A DNA stretch of 64,000 nucleotides from Isoetes taiwanensis (GCA_021234155.1 JAJEKV010000078.1:184001-248000); one strand, 5' to 3'. Shown: positions 22,555 through 34,935, numbered from the stretch's first letter. Program-made: numbers and translations. The notes: generated by a model from the sequence alone, not told the origin.

Positions 22555-22775
22555 GCGTAGTTGTTGGTGTCCTGGTAAGTATCTTTGTTTTATTTGCAGT
22601 TTTTCTTGCTTTATTATACTGGAAGTTTTGTATCAAAAAGACAGTTAAAACACCTGACCCTTGGGAAAATGCACCTGAAAGGGTTGAAGCATTCACTAAT
22701 TCTGAGCTTCTTACAGCTACAACAAATTATAGTGCATCAATGCTGCTACTAGGTAGAGGTGCTAGGTCCTGGTAA
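22555..22775 (+). pseudogene. Receptor-like kinase fragment: transmembrane helix and juxtamembrane
   Basis: One frame reads VVGVLVSIFVLFAVFLALLY (a clear membrane helix), then WKFCIKK (basic stop-transfer), DPWENAPERVEAF, NSELLTATTNY and LGRG. The pattern hydrophobic helix, basic residues, then (Y/N)SEL-x-x-AT-x-NYS and LGRG is the juxtamembrane-to-glycine-loop junction of plant receptor-like kinases, possibly of the LRK10-like or lectin type. The sequence after LGRG does not continue as a kinase (no VAVK or HRD found), so the catalytic domain is missing or lies beyond an intron I could not trace. Likely a truncated gene relic. Confidence 0.6.
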
Positions 22776-25700
22776 TCCATCTTCATCCAAATAGTATGGC
22801 TTCTTGTTCTTTGAGTGTCTTTTTGTGACAATTTACTTGGATACGAGTTCTCATTATCGATGCTAAAACATAGTATTCTTAAAGAGGTAATCGCACCCTT
22901 ATGTTGTAATAGATTAAATGTGGCTATCGGACAAAGGGGCTTCTTTACTATTTTGCATGACCAACTGAAGAGACCCATTGAGACCTCGGGTTACCGGAAA
23001 TCAAATTCGAGTAGCCAAGACTAGATAGGTAAGGTATTCAACTAGTGCTTCCTATAAAATTCTTGTTCTGAAGGCTGGTTACCACAAGTCTAGATAAAGC
23101 TGTTCCACATAAATGTTGATTCAAAACTATTACCACCTTGATGATAGTTAATGATCTGATTTGCTGGATCAGTGAGGTGGATTGATATTGAAAGCTCAAT
23201 CAAACCTAGAATACTGTCAACTCTCAGAATGCCAACATTGGTTGGGCAGACGTCTAATATGTTAGGAGTATTCAGTCCAGCGAAGCATTGTCTCTTTTGG
23301 CGGCCCGTTCATTGGATGTTCCAAATATTTATCTGTGGCATTTAAAGCTCCAAGCTACTTGTTGGTTTAGGGTTACGCATGCCTCTATTTCTCTGTTTGT
23401 GATGATTTTGTTAGAGAGTAGATAAACATTTTCAACTCTCAGCAATCTAGACAATATAATCTAGAAGATTGTCACCTCTTTATCAAGAAGTCCATGAGCT
23501 CCCTCCACTTGCTAGGAGCAAAACATGATTGTATATATTGTAGAAATATTAGAATTAACATTGACACTTTGACTGACAAAAGGAAGCTTACTGTGATAGA
23601 TGCATATGTGGTGTCAACTCTGTAGTATATGCTTCTAATACAAATGGTGAGCATGACATAAATAGCAAGACATAGCCAGTAATAGCCCATATGTCTTCTC
23701 ATGTTCACAATTAAAAAAATCATATAGCAGTTCTTCATGTGCAGGTTCTTCATTTGTAGATTCTTCATATAGGAATTACTCATATAGCAGTTCTTCATGT
23801 GCAGGTTCTGGCTGGATCAGGAGCTCAGTGTAGGAAGAGGTCTCACTTCACGGAGGATCAATTGTGATAATAACTTTTTGCATTTTTTCATTTTGCAAGT
23901 TGCATGCTGCATTTCAAAGCTTGGTGCAGATATATTGGTACAGAGTTTCATATTGAACTAAGTTTCGGATACAAGAAACCTAGGCAATTCCTTGTATTCC
24001 TCCTATGAAACAGATCTAATGCACATCAATATACTTGCTTTAATGCAGGGAAGGAGCGTGACATAGGCGCATGCAAGTTCCCAGAATCTAAATGAAGTAG
24101 TCAGGATTGTTGTTCATCGTTAGATGTCGAATCGCACAAAGTGGAACTGTGACATTTAAGTGTTTGGCCAACATTTGGATGGAGTTCATTTGTGTTGGTC
24201 AACTATTAACAAGGGATACTGACCCTAGTCCATTGTCACAGACAGGGAATGGATTATCCAAACATTTGGAAATATGCATAATCTAGAAATATCAATAGAT
24301 GGAGTTTGGAAATATCTTAAATAATATCCACAATTTCAAGGGCGGTTTCTGTTTCTATCCCACAGCAATAATAAAATTATTATAGAAATAGCAAAAGTTA
24401 CTTATACAAGCATGAAAGCAAACGTGGAAAGAAGTGAATCTAATCTAGGTAAAAGAATATTACCTATAAAACCCAATTTGTCCCTTGCATATCAAAATTC
24501 TATAGTGCAAACAATCTTGTTGTTCTTGGATGCATTGCTTGGCATTTTTTCAATCTTTGGTGTGGCTATTGATATAATGTATATGTCGATAGATATTCAT
24601 TTCACATAATTCCGATAGATATTCATTTTGTATATGCTGCATAATGCTCTAAATAGAGAGATCAAAGTGATGAAAAGCTAGAGATCAAATCAAAGGACAG
24701 CCAAGATAATTGATCGTGCACAAATCAATAAGTTTGGCATGGATAATTGGCAAATGTGGAGTCCTATTAATAAGAGGCTAGAAATATGTGGCACCATCAA
24801 TGGTAGGCTAGTGCGGCATTAATAGAACACGAGGTCAACAAGTAGTTCTTATAACCTCCATTCAAGGTACACAAGTGCACCAATGATGGAACATTATGTC
24901 AACAATTGGGTGCAAAGACCCCCTTTCATTCAAAATGGAATTGCCAGAGCTAGGCCCATCAGATGGGGTAGGAGAGGATATCATTAGAAAGCCTAGAATC
25001 TAAGGTTTCTAATGATATACAATATGGCTATAGTTAGGATGTATTTCAATGTTTTTATAATGGTTTAACCTTAAGTGGGCCAAATATGGCGCTCCTCCCC
25101 TAAAGTGGCTTAAATTAAACCATGTGGAATCAATATTTCTACTTCGAACTCCCCACCATATCTGCCAACTCAATATTTAAATTAAAGTAAACCCCACCAT
25201 ATTCTTACAATCCGTTTGTAGATCCCCTACATTCATCTATAAGCTCGTCCATAAGTGCCTCTCAATCAAATTATCTATGTACCAATTGCATCATTCCATC
25301 CTTGTTTCCTGGGATGCCATTTCCAAAGTAACTGTTCTTGATATTATGCTAGGGTATAACTCTATCCATTTGCTCTGCCTGGAGTAAAAGAAAGAAATTG
25401 TTTGAGATAAAGGAATTAGATGCAAAGTATACTTGCCTCGACTATCTCTGTTAGTAGTAGCTACTTCTTGAGCACTGGGAAGACTATCAGCTGGAACAAT
25501 AGGCTGCCCATTTTTTTTGTTTCTTCCTACAGATCAAGCATTGCATCAAATGTTTAACTACAATACAAAATATAAAACCACATAAATCAATAATCCTAAA
25601 CCCACCTTTTACATCATAAAGCATTGATTCACACACATCGAAACCATGTTTGCCCATCATTTCCAGTGGCCAGATCCAGAGTTAAAAAATGCCCCTGTGT

Positions 25701-26166
25701 TGAGAATGTTCTGCTTGACTGTCTGATGGAAGAGCAGCAAGGATGCAGGAAGTGATTATTTTTGGACAGTCCTCGACTTTGAAGCTGTGACAATTCTTTA
25801 AATTGCATATAAGCATGAAAGTGGAGGAAGCAAAGGAACAAACCTTGAGAGTACCTCTAGACATGAGCATTTGAGATCAGCATTGCATGTTTTTCCAAGA
25901 TCATTCTAGGGTTATTGGAGTAAATCAAAGAGGCGCCTCAAGTGCTATTACATGTTGTGGTTGCCTCCATTGTAAACCCCCTGAGCAAACATTGTTGCAC
26001 GCTGCATGTATTGGGAAATGAAGATCTGTGTAGCATGAAAGTCCTATAGCAGCAGGAGCATTTAGATTGGAAACATGCCAGAACATGCAACATCGAGACA
26101 AAGGTTGCCTCTTTCCCTTGCCATCGGACTGCATCTGCACCTCCTCTTCTCCAAAAAAGGTCCTCC
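22776..26166. other. No recognisable gene
   Basis: Short open frames only (for example 22,815-23,024, 24,412-24,609 and 25,629-25,841), with no family signal. Contains the 29 bp direct repeat at 23,721 and a CGATAGATATTCATTT duplication at 24,586/24,611. Confidence 0.5.
23721..23809 (+). repeat. 29 bp direct repeat, 60 bp apart
   Basis: CATATAGCAGTTCTTCATGT followed by GCAGGTTCT occurs at 23,721 and 23,781. The intervening sequence is made of further TTCTTCAT variants, giving a repetitive MKNCYM-type peptide on the minus strand. Confidence 0.85.
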
Positions 26167-26785
26167 ATGAGTCCTCAAATGTGCGTATGTAACGGAAAGA
26201 ATAATTGCATCATAACCAAGAGCAAAACAGAATTGGATGCATTGGCAAGGCAGATGGAAATAGACAAAGCAAATGCAAGTGCTGACGAAAAAAGGGGAAT
26301 TATTGTGGGATTGTTCGAAATCAATGAGGAAGCAATGAGGGAGGTGGGAAATGATGAAGAGATAGTGCCTGAGTTGGGCCCTGCGCTTGCTCTGGTGAAA
26401 CAATTCTACATCCAAGTATTTGGGGAAAAGTATGAGCGTGCTGCTGCAACAGCAGTGGCCAATAATCTGAAAATATATTGCGATGATGCGTGGGCGGATA
26501 CGGGGATGCATCACGGTAGATTGGAAGCTAATGAAGGCTCAAATGCTAACGTGGATGTTGTTTCGTTGGTTAGATCAGCCCCTTAGAAGTGATCTGGACA
26601 ATTCTTTGTGTAACACCCTTGCTGGTGGCCCGTTATACGATTGGATTGACTACCGGAGAGACGTCTACACTAATAATGAGTGTGACTTCATTGCATTCCC
26701 AGGCCCTTTCCCCTAAGGTCTCCTCCTCTCGTCGAGATTGGTCTCCTCTACCATTTATTACCAGAGGTTGCCCTCTGTTGGCACT
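26167..26785 (+). pseudogene. Truncated second copy of the 362 aa gene's C-terminal half
   Basis: 26,181-26,716 aligns with 20,883-21,420 at about 90% or better by eye: CVC-x-x-x-NNC, TELDALARQM, RGIIVGLF, EEAMRE, LGPALALVKQFYIQV, then the identical LYDWIDYRRDVYTNNECDFI end and stop. One frameshift near 26,490 splits it. There the other copy has TACCAGGGATG and ATCACAGAAG, while this one has TACGGGGATG and ATCACGGTAG, so both changes sit at CAG. Homology continues into the 3' non-coding part (CTCTCGTCGAGAT; GGTTGCCCTC) to about 26,785. The membrane half is absent. Confidence 0.7.
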
Positions 26786-26969
26786 GGCACGAATGTGTGT
26801 TTTGTTGTTTCGTGCCAGGTCTTCTTTTGTGTGAACACAGGATGTCGTTTTCTTAGGCCAAGAGTTTTGTTTACGAAGCTGTGCAGGTCAATTTATAGAA
26901 TTGAGGGAGAAACGAATAACTCTTCAAAGTAATTTATATAAATGATACTGTGCAACAAATAACTCACTG

Positions 26970-27210
26970 TACAAGCTATTTCAAAGCTTTCTAGTGTTCC
27001 CGGAATTAGTAGAGCAGAAGTTTGCCATTTGGCGGGACTTCTTGGGTGTTGTAGATGGTGATGGTCGGTTTGCAGTTTTTCTCTGAGTTTGTTGTGGAGT
27101 GTCGAGGTATCGCTGTCTCTTTGGGGCAGTTCTCTTTCTCCTCACTTGCTTTGTAACATTACCATTCTTTTAATATATTGATGACACAGTTCTTCAAAAA
27201 AAAAAAAAAA
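26970..27210 (+). mobile_element. Possible LINE or other poly(A) retroelement 3' end
   Basis: A G/T-rich stretch (TTTGTTGTGGAGTGTCGAGG) leads to TTTGTAACATTACCATTC, TTTTAATATATTGATG and a 15 A run at 27,196-27,210. This composition is typical of plant LINE 3' untranslated ends. No coding part is attached and I saw no target duplication. It could instead be the tail of a retrocopy of the preceding duplicated gene. Confidence 0.4.
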
Positions 27211-28489
27211 CTCTATGATTTATGGGTACTTAGAGATATCGAACGGACACAATGAACAAAGTGTTGCACTATGATTTAAGATACATAGACAAATTTAGAT
27301 GTTGACATTGTTATCAGTTTTTACGCGACGGAACTTTACCTCACAATGACTACTCTATTGCTTATTTGGTTGGTACCATTAGCATATGCCGGATTATCTC
27401 TCTACCTTTTTTTCTGAAATAGAAAAAACAAACACATTATTATATATCATTATTATATGGGTGATTTGATGAAAGCATTTGAAAATCATTAAAGAGCATT
27501 CCATAGTGGACCAAAGTAGGGCATCCTCTCTTTTCTTGGATCCTCATGGTTAATTCGTTAATATTTATGGCATGAGCCCAATCCAAACCATGACCTCCCT
27601 CAATGAAGAAAAGGGAGAGTCAATAATGAATTCAAATTCTAGTTGAGGGGGCTCGAGCTTGGGGTTCTTCTTCCCTAAGAGAGCCAAAGGGCTACTACTA
27701 AAAAAGTTCCTAAAATAGAATTCTCATAAAAAAAACTATTCTATTCTATTCTATTCTATTCTATTCATAAACGAGAACTTAGTAGATTGGAATCTTATTG
27801 CGTTTAGGCCTAGGAATGATAATATTGATCTCTTGTACAATGTATAGGAATATTTTACTTAAAAACAAGCGACTGTGTACAATGATGTTAACTGTAGATG
27901 TGCTGCTCACAGCCAAATTGGATGTTTCAAAGACTGCACCAAGTTGATGTCAAAGAGCTCGATGAACTACACACAGAAAATGACAGCTCAATATAAGTTT
28001 CTCATAATATAGCATGCTTTCAAATTTAGGTTGTCATGGTCTCATGCCATGCGGGACAACTGGAAATGGTTGCTACAGACACTGTTGTAATGCTTCCAAA
28101 ATTTCATGCAAATATTATCCACACAAGAAGTTCAAAAGAACAGATGTTCTAAATAAAAAAACCTAGGAAACAAACGTATGAATTATGTGGCTTGAATGCA
28201 AAATTAGATTTAATCATCCGAGCTTGAATGTACCTATTCATTTACAATTCGGACCTTACTCCCACTATATCTCCTCTCAAAGATAGATGTCAGATTCCAT
28301 TTCTGTACCTTCCTGAGACAGCCAATAATAGTGCATGCATAACCAACACAATACCACTGATATTAACAAGATTAGGCATTGCAGTGTTGCGAATACTTAT
28401 CAGTCACATGTCGACCCAATCTGCACATAACATGCAGAGGATAATATTCTAGTGACGAAATCACCTATAAACAGGAAACGTAGCTATGG
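27211..28489. other. No recognisable gene
   Basis: AT-rich. Contains one pentanucleotide microsatellite. The 28,228-28,452 open frame has no recognised features. Confidence 0.5.
27736..27765 (+). repeat. (CTATT)6 microsatellite
   Basis: Six uninterrupted CTATT units. Confidence 0.95.
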
Positions 28490-28494
28490 AGTTT

Positions 28495-29222
28495 GGGCCC
28501 TGAATATTAGCCATTGGAATGCTCATGGCATGCATCCACATACAACACTTGGTGTAAAAGAGATATCTTGGTATTCACAAAAACATGGGAGCATCAATTT
28601 TGATCGCTTCCAGATACACCAGGACTTGTAATGGCAAGACATACTTGGAATGAAAAACATACTAGAGTAGGCCGAGGCTTTGGAAGGATAGCGGTTTACT
28701 GTAAGTCACAGATAGCACATAATGTAGTGGTTTTGGAGGACATGAATAAGCAGTATATGTGGCTGAAATTTAGAGCTAACAATAGTGATATTTATGTGGG
28801 AGCATGTTACTTTGCACCACTAACTGCGAATCTATATCAGAATAGGAGATTAGCAAAGAAGATCCATTCCAAAAGCTCTGTTCAGACACACAATGGTCTA
28901 TGCTCCAAGGGGATGTCTTTCTCTATGGAGATTTTAATGTGTGAACCAGTAACTGCACATCTAAAGCATATGAGGTCCCAAAGCCTAAACTGAGTAGGTA
29001 TTCAGAGGACAAGCATTCTAATATGATAGGCGACTTCTTGCTTGAGCTAGGCACAATATGTAATCTGAGAATAATGAATGGTATCAGGAAATTCCTCAAT
29101 CATAGGGAGGCAAGTACAATTGATTATGTATTAGCTAGTAACGCATATATGGTTCATGAATGCATAGTTGGAAGCAGGGATAGGTTCAATACCCCGTATG
29201 CGCAATACGTATTGTTCATATG
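28495..29222 (+). pseudogene. LINE endonuclease-domain fragment
   Basis: An apurinic/apyrimidinic-type endonuclease fragment in several frames: NISHWNAHGM at the start (the WN of strand 1), then HTWNEKHTRVGRGFGRIAVY (28,640-28,700), MWLKFRANNSDIYVGACYFA, FYGDF-like LYGDFNV (28,920), LLELGTICNLRIMNGIRKFL (29,041-29,100) and STIDYVLAS (29,115-29,140). The order matches L1-type endonucleases that nick target DNA before reverse transcription. The terminal SDH motif and the whole reverse transcriptase are missing, and at least three shifts or stops interrupt it. It is unrelated in position to the RT relic at 48-50 kb. Confidence 0.75.
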
Positions 29223-29596
29223 ATATGACACAAATTTGCTATATAACACGTAAAAAATACGGCAAAAAATGATTTCGGTGTCGAAATATTTTCGCATTAC
29301 GAAAAAAGAATTAAAAAAGACGTCTGGGAGGGGGGGGGAACTATCAAATAGGCGCAACAGGAGGCTTGGGCATTATTAGCATTGATTCACTTCCGCATAG
29401 CATGATTTTGATTTGTGGAGTTCTTTAGAAAAGCTTCCTTATTGATAATTTAGAGATCCCACGTTTTAAAATCCAATATCGTTTATGTCATGTGAGAACT
29501 TTATAGGTTATTACTTTACAAAATAACATTCTCGAACTTGTGACAAACGGGCAGAGAATAACATGAATATGATGTAATCAGCAAAGAGTTGAGATG

Positions 29597-29743
29597 CCGG
29601 AGGAATCATTTTCAGCCATGTATGGAAGTGTCTTGGTGGTCTTTGAGGTACCAGAGAAATCATTTTCAGCCATGTATAGAAGACTCTTGGATTGAAGCAT
29701 GAACATCCATGTATAGAGGCCTCTTGGGTTTGAAGCATGAACA
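29597..29743 (+). repeat. Three imperfect tandem units of about 54 bp
   Basis: Each unit contains CCATGTATRGAAG and CTCTTGG-like sequence. Units 1 and 2 share AATCATTTTCAGCCATGTAT, and units 2 and 3 share GAAGCATGAACA. Confidence 0.75.
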
Positions 29744-29793
29744 CGATAACTGAAAGCTAAGTGCATAAATCAGGTTCCGTGCAGTTTAACTAT

Positions 29794-29864
29794 ATGAATT
29801 GATATAATCAGTATCATCATTGTTGAATCAGTAAAAGGATGAATTGATATAATCAGTATCATCA
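29794..29864 (+). repeat. 26 bp direct repeat, 45 bp apart
   Basis: ATGAATTGATATAATCAGTA followed by TCATCA occurs at 29,794 and 29,839. Confidence 0.85.
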
Positions 29865-29882
29865 ATAAAAGGGATTTAACTA

Positions 29883-32010
29883 TTTGCATGGATAAATATT
29901 CATGGCATTCCAATTTCATCTTGGCAAAATTGGCAAGCGAGTCATGTAAAGGGGAGCAAAATTGCATTACATGGAAATAATGGCATGTGGAGGCCAACTT
30001 CTAGGATCCTGGCTGCTAGGGAGGTTTTTGAAAAATATGTTGAATTCAATGCTGAGAATATGCCACATAAAAGTATGAAAGATCAACAGGGAAAAATAGT
30101 TGTCAAGAAGAGATTTGCATCCCATTGTACCCAGAAGAGCATATTGGAGGAAGTGAATGCTTTGCTTCGAGAACTAATGGTACCTGCAATATCTCAACCC
30201 AGCTTCAGTAGACTATGGAGCAAGCACTTCAAGCATGTCACTATAGACACTTGAACAACTTTGCAAAGTCCAACTTGTGTGCTAAGTTGAAAGAGAGATT
30301 CGATAAGACCAAGCAACCAAGCCAAAGGGCTAAGATAAGGGGCAAATGAAAGATCACATGACAGACCAACTATCATGTAGATCCACTTATTGGATGTGGA
30401 GAACATTATCATGTTTGGAACCCAATAACTATGTTTGTATTATACATGACAAGATGGATCAATCAAAGACTTGTTTGCCACATTATAGTTACATACCCAA
30501 GCAAATCAATAGAGCTTATCCTTTGCAAGTCTCGACAGTGCAATAGTGCATGGCTCGGTGCCAATTTATTATGACCATTTTAGTTTGCAATTGTGGAGTG
30601 ATGGTCTGATTTTCATATTGGAAGTGTGATGAGGTGCTTGAGGAACTATGAGAGTGGTTATTCTGGTGACCTCCACAACCTTGGATGTTCAGTGCGTTGT
30701 TTTATAGAAAGCCTAATAATTTAGAGAAGTTTACTAAGGCAAGGTTTAGGAAGTCAGGTGCTTCTGAACATGTTGGAGCCTCAAGTTCACGTCCCCAACC
30801 TCGAGATCTACCACCAAAGTTCCTCCTCCAACTTGACAATTGTGCTGGACAGAATAAAAACAGGTATATGTTCTCATTCCTATCTTATTTAACTTGAGTT
30901 GTGGGTGTCTTTGAAAGAGTGAATTTAGGGTTCTTAATGCCTGGACATACTCATGAGGATGTGGATGCATTGTTTGGGAAGTATAGTCTTCATTGAAATC
31001 TCAAACTGTGACCAATCTTCCTAGACTAATGGAAGTTCTTAGTGAATGCATTTCACCTTCTCCTATAGGGTTGATCATACAAGAGGTGCCTGATTGGAAG
31101 AATTTTATCGAAGGTTATGCTCTTGATATGGAAGGTCAATCTAGACCTCTTCAGTACACTTTCTGGGTCATGGGAAATAAGCCAATAATGCAATGGAAGA
31201 TGAGACCTTCAGATGATAAATGGAGGCCAGATGAGGGAGTACCTATATGGCACGAAGATGAAAATGGTAAATCTAAGATTCCAAGGGTCAACCAAAAGCT
31301 CTTAAGCCTTTTGCAGAGGTGGATTCATTGCAAAGCACATTGGACGGCATTGTTGAATACATCAAGTATTGGAAAAATAACCCTGATGATACCAACCTTG
31401 CATTGATAGATTATTGGACACAGGTACATGGATTATTGGGGCAAGTAGACACATCCTCTGATGAACTGAAAGATGGCTGGCTATCTAAGACTAGGTGGAG
31501 AGACTTGATAACACTTGCGGAAGTTGATGATGTGGTTAGTAGTATTCAGAAAAGTCGATGGCTCCTCCCACCGATAAACACTATGTTGGTCCTAGGAAAT
31601 GAAGGCCTAAATATCTCGGGCTGGAGGATTATGATCCCAAAGATGACTTGCTTTGCCATCAATTTGCACTTATAATACCAGAGCGCAAAGAGATATACCC
31701 TGTGTGGATGGGTTACACCATCTCAGATGTTTGCAAAGAAGTAGGTGACCGCAATGTGAACAAAGTTCGTGTGTAGTGGTGGTGTCCAGTGCACCAATTA
31801 AATGCAGTGGCAGAGGAAGAAAGGTACAGAGACTGTTGGACAAAGAGATAGAAGAGAAACCCTATTGAAGGGGATGATTGGGTTGAGTTAGATACTATTT
31901 TGTTTTCATGGACCCCAAAGGTCATTCCAGGCAAGACTGCTAGGGTTACAATACCTGTGGAAGTGAGGAAGAAAGCTATGATATCTCTAGGGTTGACTTC
32001 TGAGAAGTAA
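29883..32010 (+). pseudogene. Family T transposase-like element, copy 2
   Basis: It starts inside the protein at a diverged GKWICAKAW block and runs to a stop near 32,010. Motifs: AAREVFEKYVEFNAENMPHK (30,010-30,066), CTQKSILEEVNALL, IIHDKMDQSKTCLP (30,439-30,480; first acidic site at 30,448), LQLDNCAGQNKNRY (30,826-30,867; second at 30,835), PGHTHEDVDALFGKY (30,940-30,985), QEVPDWKNFIEGYALDMEG and a C-terminal CWTKR-x-RRNP block with TARVTIPVEVRKKAMISLG. The protein would be about 650-700 residues plus the missing N-terminus. Single-base shifts occur near 30,250, 30,545, 30,895 and 30,990. Stretches between shifts are well conserved with copies 1 and 3, which suggests fairly recent activity or consensus error. 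It lacks the 3' tail shared by copies 1 and 3. Confidence 0.65.
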
Positions 32011-32065
32011 TTGGCAATATGTAACTCAACATGCATATGTAAGATATTTTTAATTTTTAATGCAA

Positions 32066-34450
32066 TCATGTTGTGCTGTTATAAAAAAAAGTCACATTCT
32101 CTCTATACAGCTGGTAAAGAAGCTGCTGTAGTCCCATATCTCCTCTCCCACCCCTGCTGTCCAACACAAAGCGTGATATATTTTTAAGGCCAGAAGTTGA
32201 TTCTGGCAAGAGACCTTTGTACCCAATGGAGACTGAATACTGGACAGCGTCGTCTTCTCCAGTAATCTTCTTCACAAGGGCCACTTTTCTTCTCAATTCG
32301 GCCAGTACCTTAGGGGGTAGAGTCTCCTTATGTTTTGTATTTTTAGCCTTCCAATTCTTAAGGAAGTCCTTTGACCAGAATACAAACTTCTTGATGTCAT
32401 CATTACTGACCTTGTATTTGTCCAGCAATCCAATTTCGAGATAATGCCACATCCCCGATAGCCTTTGTAACTCGGCTCCTACGGTGACTTCATTGTATCG
32501 TACATCCTTTACATGGGCAGACACTCAACGAAGGACATCCTATCCTTGGTGAAAGCACTCTTCTTGTATAAGACTTCCTTCTTTAAACCGGGTCTAAAAC
32601 CCAAATGGTCTCAATTGTCGTCTAGCCCCCGAGTCTTTCTCATCTCTCTGTCACATTCAAGTCAAAGATGCTTACATCAACAGGGGAGGCACCCTACCCA
32701 TAGTATCCGGGCTTCCTTTGTGCATAAGCGTCCCTGAATTCATTCCACTTTTGCCATCTCGCCTCCTTACGAAACACAATCTTATCACAGTCTGTTGGAC
32801 CTGACCGCTAGATGAGCTTTGGAAAGGATCTGCAATGTCATCACCACCTTTTTCTTTGATTTTCTTGCAGTTTTCTTCTTCTCACGTATATAATTATGCT
32901 GCGGCAGTGCGCTCCAGTGCACTTGAATGCCTCGGACTTTGACCATACATCCCGGTGGGCAATGGGCACCATATTCCACCCTTTGTTGGTGTTGGCTAGG
33001 TTGTTCCGTATGGGCTGCAATAGTACGTAGACATTGAATGATGTCATAGAATAGAAACGCAAGGCGCGATTTGAATAGAATTGATCAAAGAGAAAAATCA
33101 CGCTGGCGTGAAATGAATAAAGTTACTAATGCAATTCATGCAGGCGTGCTTTCAAATCAAACCAATTCACGCCAGGCATGTTTTCAAATCAATCGAATTC
33201 ACGCCAGGTTGATTTGAAAACACGCCTGGCGTGAATTGATTGATTTGAAAACACGCCTGGCGTGAATTGGTTTGATTTGAAAACACGCCTGGCGTGAATT
33301 CAATTTATGAAACCAGGCCGCGCGTGAATATTAAAATGCTAACATCCTAATGCAGTTAGTTACCTTTTGTATAGAAATGTCTTCCCCATTTCATTCAACG
33401 TTGCACTAATCTCAGCCAAATCTGCAGGTGAAGTATTGGCATCCAAGATACGACACCTCCTATATGCATAGTGATTGTAGAACACGTTTTGGCCTTTTGT
33501 TCTACACTTTGATGAGGGCCTACGTGCCTCAACAGAATCTTTGCCCGATCGATGACGCCAATTTAATATTTTCATTTAACAATATATCCTGGAAGTTCGT
33601 CCACACAGCAGGCTTGTTCGAGATCATATCCCAAGGTAGCACATCCGCTGGCATAGGCATTTGACCTGGATTACTAATCATGCTCTGAACAATCTCCATG
33701 GCATGTCTTTGGATCATATCTTACGCTAACATAAATGGAGCTTGGGTGAGCGGATGAGGGACTTCACATGGATCATAAAAAGTTTCCTTAAGACCCAATG
33801 GATAATGGTCAGAGTATTTATTGACTTGTTCATGGCCTCTAGTCGCTGCCACTCGTTCTGTCTGTTCATTCTCAAAAAGCGAAGCCTCCATGCCTTCGAC
33901 AAGCGCAGTTGAACATCCTTCCCTAGATCTTGGACCCTCTTAGAAGCTTTCAAGTCACTAATTCCCTAGCTTGTCGCAAATAGTGACTTGGTGCCGGTTT
34001 AGTGAACATGCCTCACGCACAACTTTGTAACCCTTGGCAAATAGATATTGGCGAATCGCTACATTGGTTGGCCAACCATACTTGAAACATGTCTCACTGC
34101 TCACATCTGTCTTCATGAGCGTATCCTTGTATGCGGTAGCTCACAAAGTGAGTAAGTCCGGAAAGCAGATCTTTCTACGCTTCGTGTAATCTCCAAGAGC
34201 AATTTGCGATTGGTGTCATCCTCTTCCTCACAAGAGATTAGGATCCCTTGTTTGGCCATCTTATCCGCTTCCTTTTTCCTCGAGAAGAGAGTTAAGTCGA
34301 GCTTGCCATTTGTCTTGGCAAGGTCAACGCCACACCTAAGGCACCCTCGTCCATTTCCTCTTCAGGGCAGGCGGTGGGTGGTTGCTATAAGAATCGCCCT
34401 TCATCATCTAAGGTGAGATCATATGGTGCGCATCCGGGTCGCCCCGCCCT
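32066..34450 (-). pseudogene. Unknown multi-exon gene, minus strand, frameshifted
   Basis: A chain of co-directional coding pieces runs downward. 34,390-34,190 has a basic/acidic segment (CGVDLAKTNGKLDLTLF, CEEEDDTNRKLLLEITRSV). 34,130-33,960 has CFKYGWPTNVAIRQYLFAKG and SLNRHQVTICDKLG. 33,953-33,726 has WRLRFLRMNRQNEWQRLEAM. 33,575-33,360 has HYAYRRCRILDANTSPADLA and LNEMGKTFLYKR, ending at a good GT donor (33,363). 33,014-32,841 begins after TTGCAG and reads NTNKGWNMVPIAHRDVW. 32,790-32,700 has IVFRKEARWQKWNEFRDAY. 32,524-32,066 is the last exon, 152 codons, with WHYLEIGLLDKYKVSNDDI and GYKGLLPESTSGLKNISRFV. No domain is recognised. An upstream start MSSKVNRGRGGRVEEAVEEN at 35,104 may be its first exon. 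The reading phase across the intron was not confirmed. Confidence 0.5.
33131..33301. repeat. Large inverted repeat (arms about 78 bp) built from CACGCCTGGCGTG units
   Basis: Left arm 33,131-33,208 and right arm 33,225-33,301 are inverted copies separated by 16 bp. Each arm has the alternating units GAATTCACGCCAGG and TTTCAAATCAA, read in opposite orientation in the two arms. The whole repeat lies in a putative 349 bp intron (33,363-33,015) of the minus-strand gene. If transcribed it would make a long hairpin. Confidence 0.85.
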
Positions 34451-34843
34451 TGCTTAATTTCTTTGGCGTGATTAGAACCCGAATTATTAGGGGTTTTCTT
34501 CCTCTTGGGCAATCGCAAAAGAAGATGAGCACTTTTTAGAGCACGTTTCAGAACAAGAGATCACGCTTGGCGGCATTTAAACCTAAATTAGTACAAATCA
34601 CGCTTGGCGTGTTGGTAGCTCCTATTATTGACCATGCTATGCGTGAATTTGAAACTAGAATGCTTTTGCATCCACATTTTAAGCTACATACCCTTCATGA
34701 ATCCATATTTCACACTATTTAACCTCATTGAACATTGCTATCTCCAATCAGCTATATAACACCGCTATATTCTATATATAAAAGCAGAGCAAAATTATGT
34801 TCTCTGTAAGCGGACAATGAAGCATTAATCGATGGTAATACTT

Positions 34844-34935
34844 AAAATTCATGCAAAGCATAATAACTCAAACTCATGCAAAGCATATTAACTGAAGGCA
34901 AGAAAATATCTCAAATTCATGCAAGCATAATACTC
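34844..34935 (+). repeat. Three imperfect 25 bp units
   Basis: AAATTCATGCAAAGCATAAT and close variants occur at 34,844, 34,870 and 34,912. Confidence 0.8.

Noticed and set aside
33131-33301. CRISPR-like array of short repeats
   Set aside because: Repeats are inverted rather than direct, spacers are themselves repeated, and all other evidence is plant nuclear DNA.
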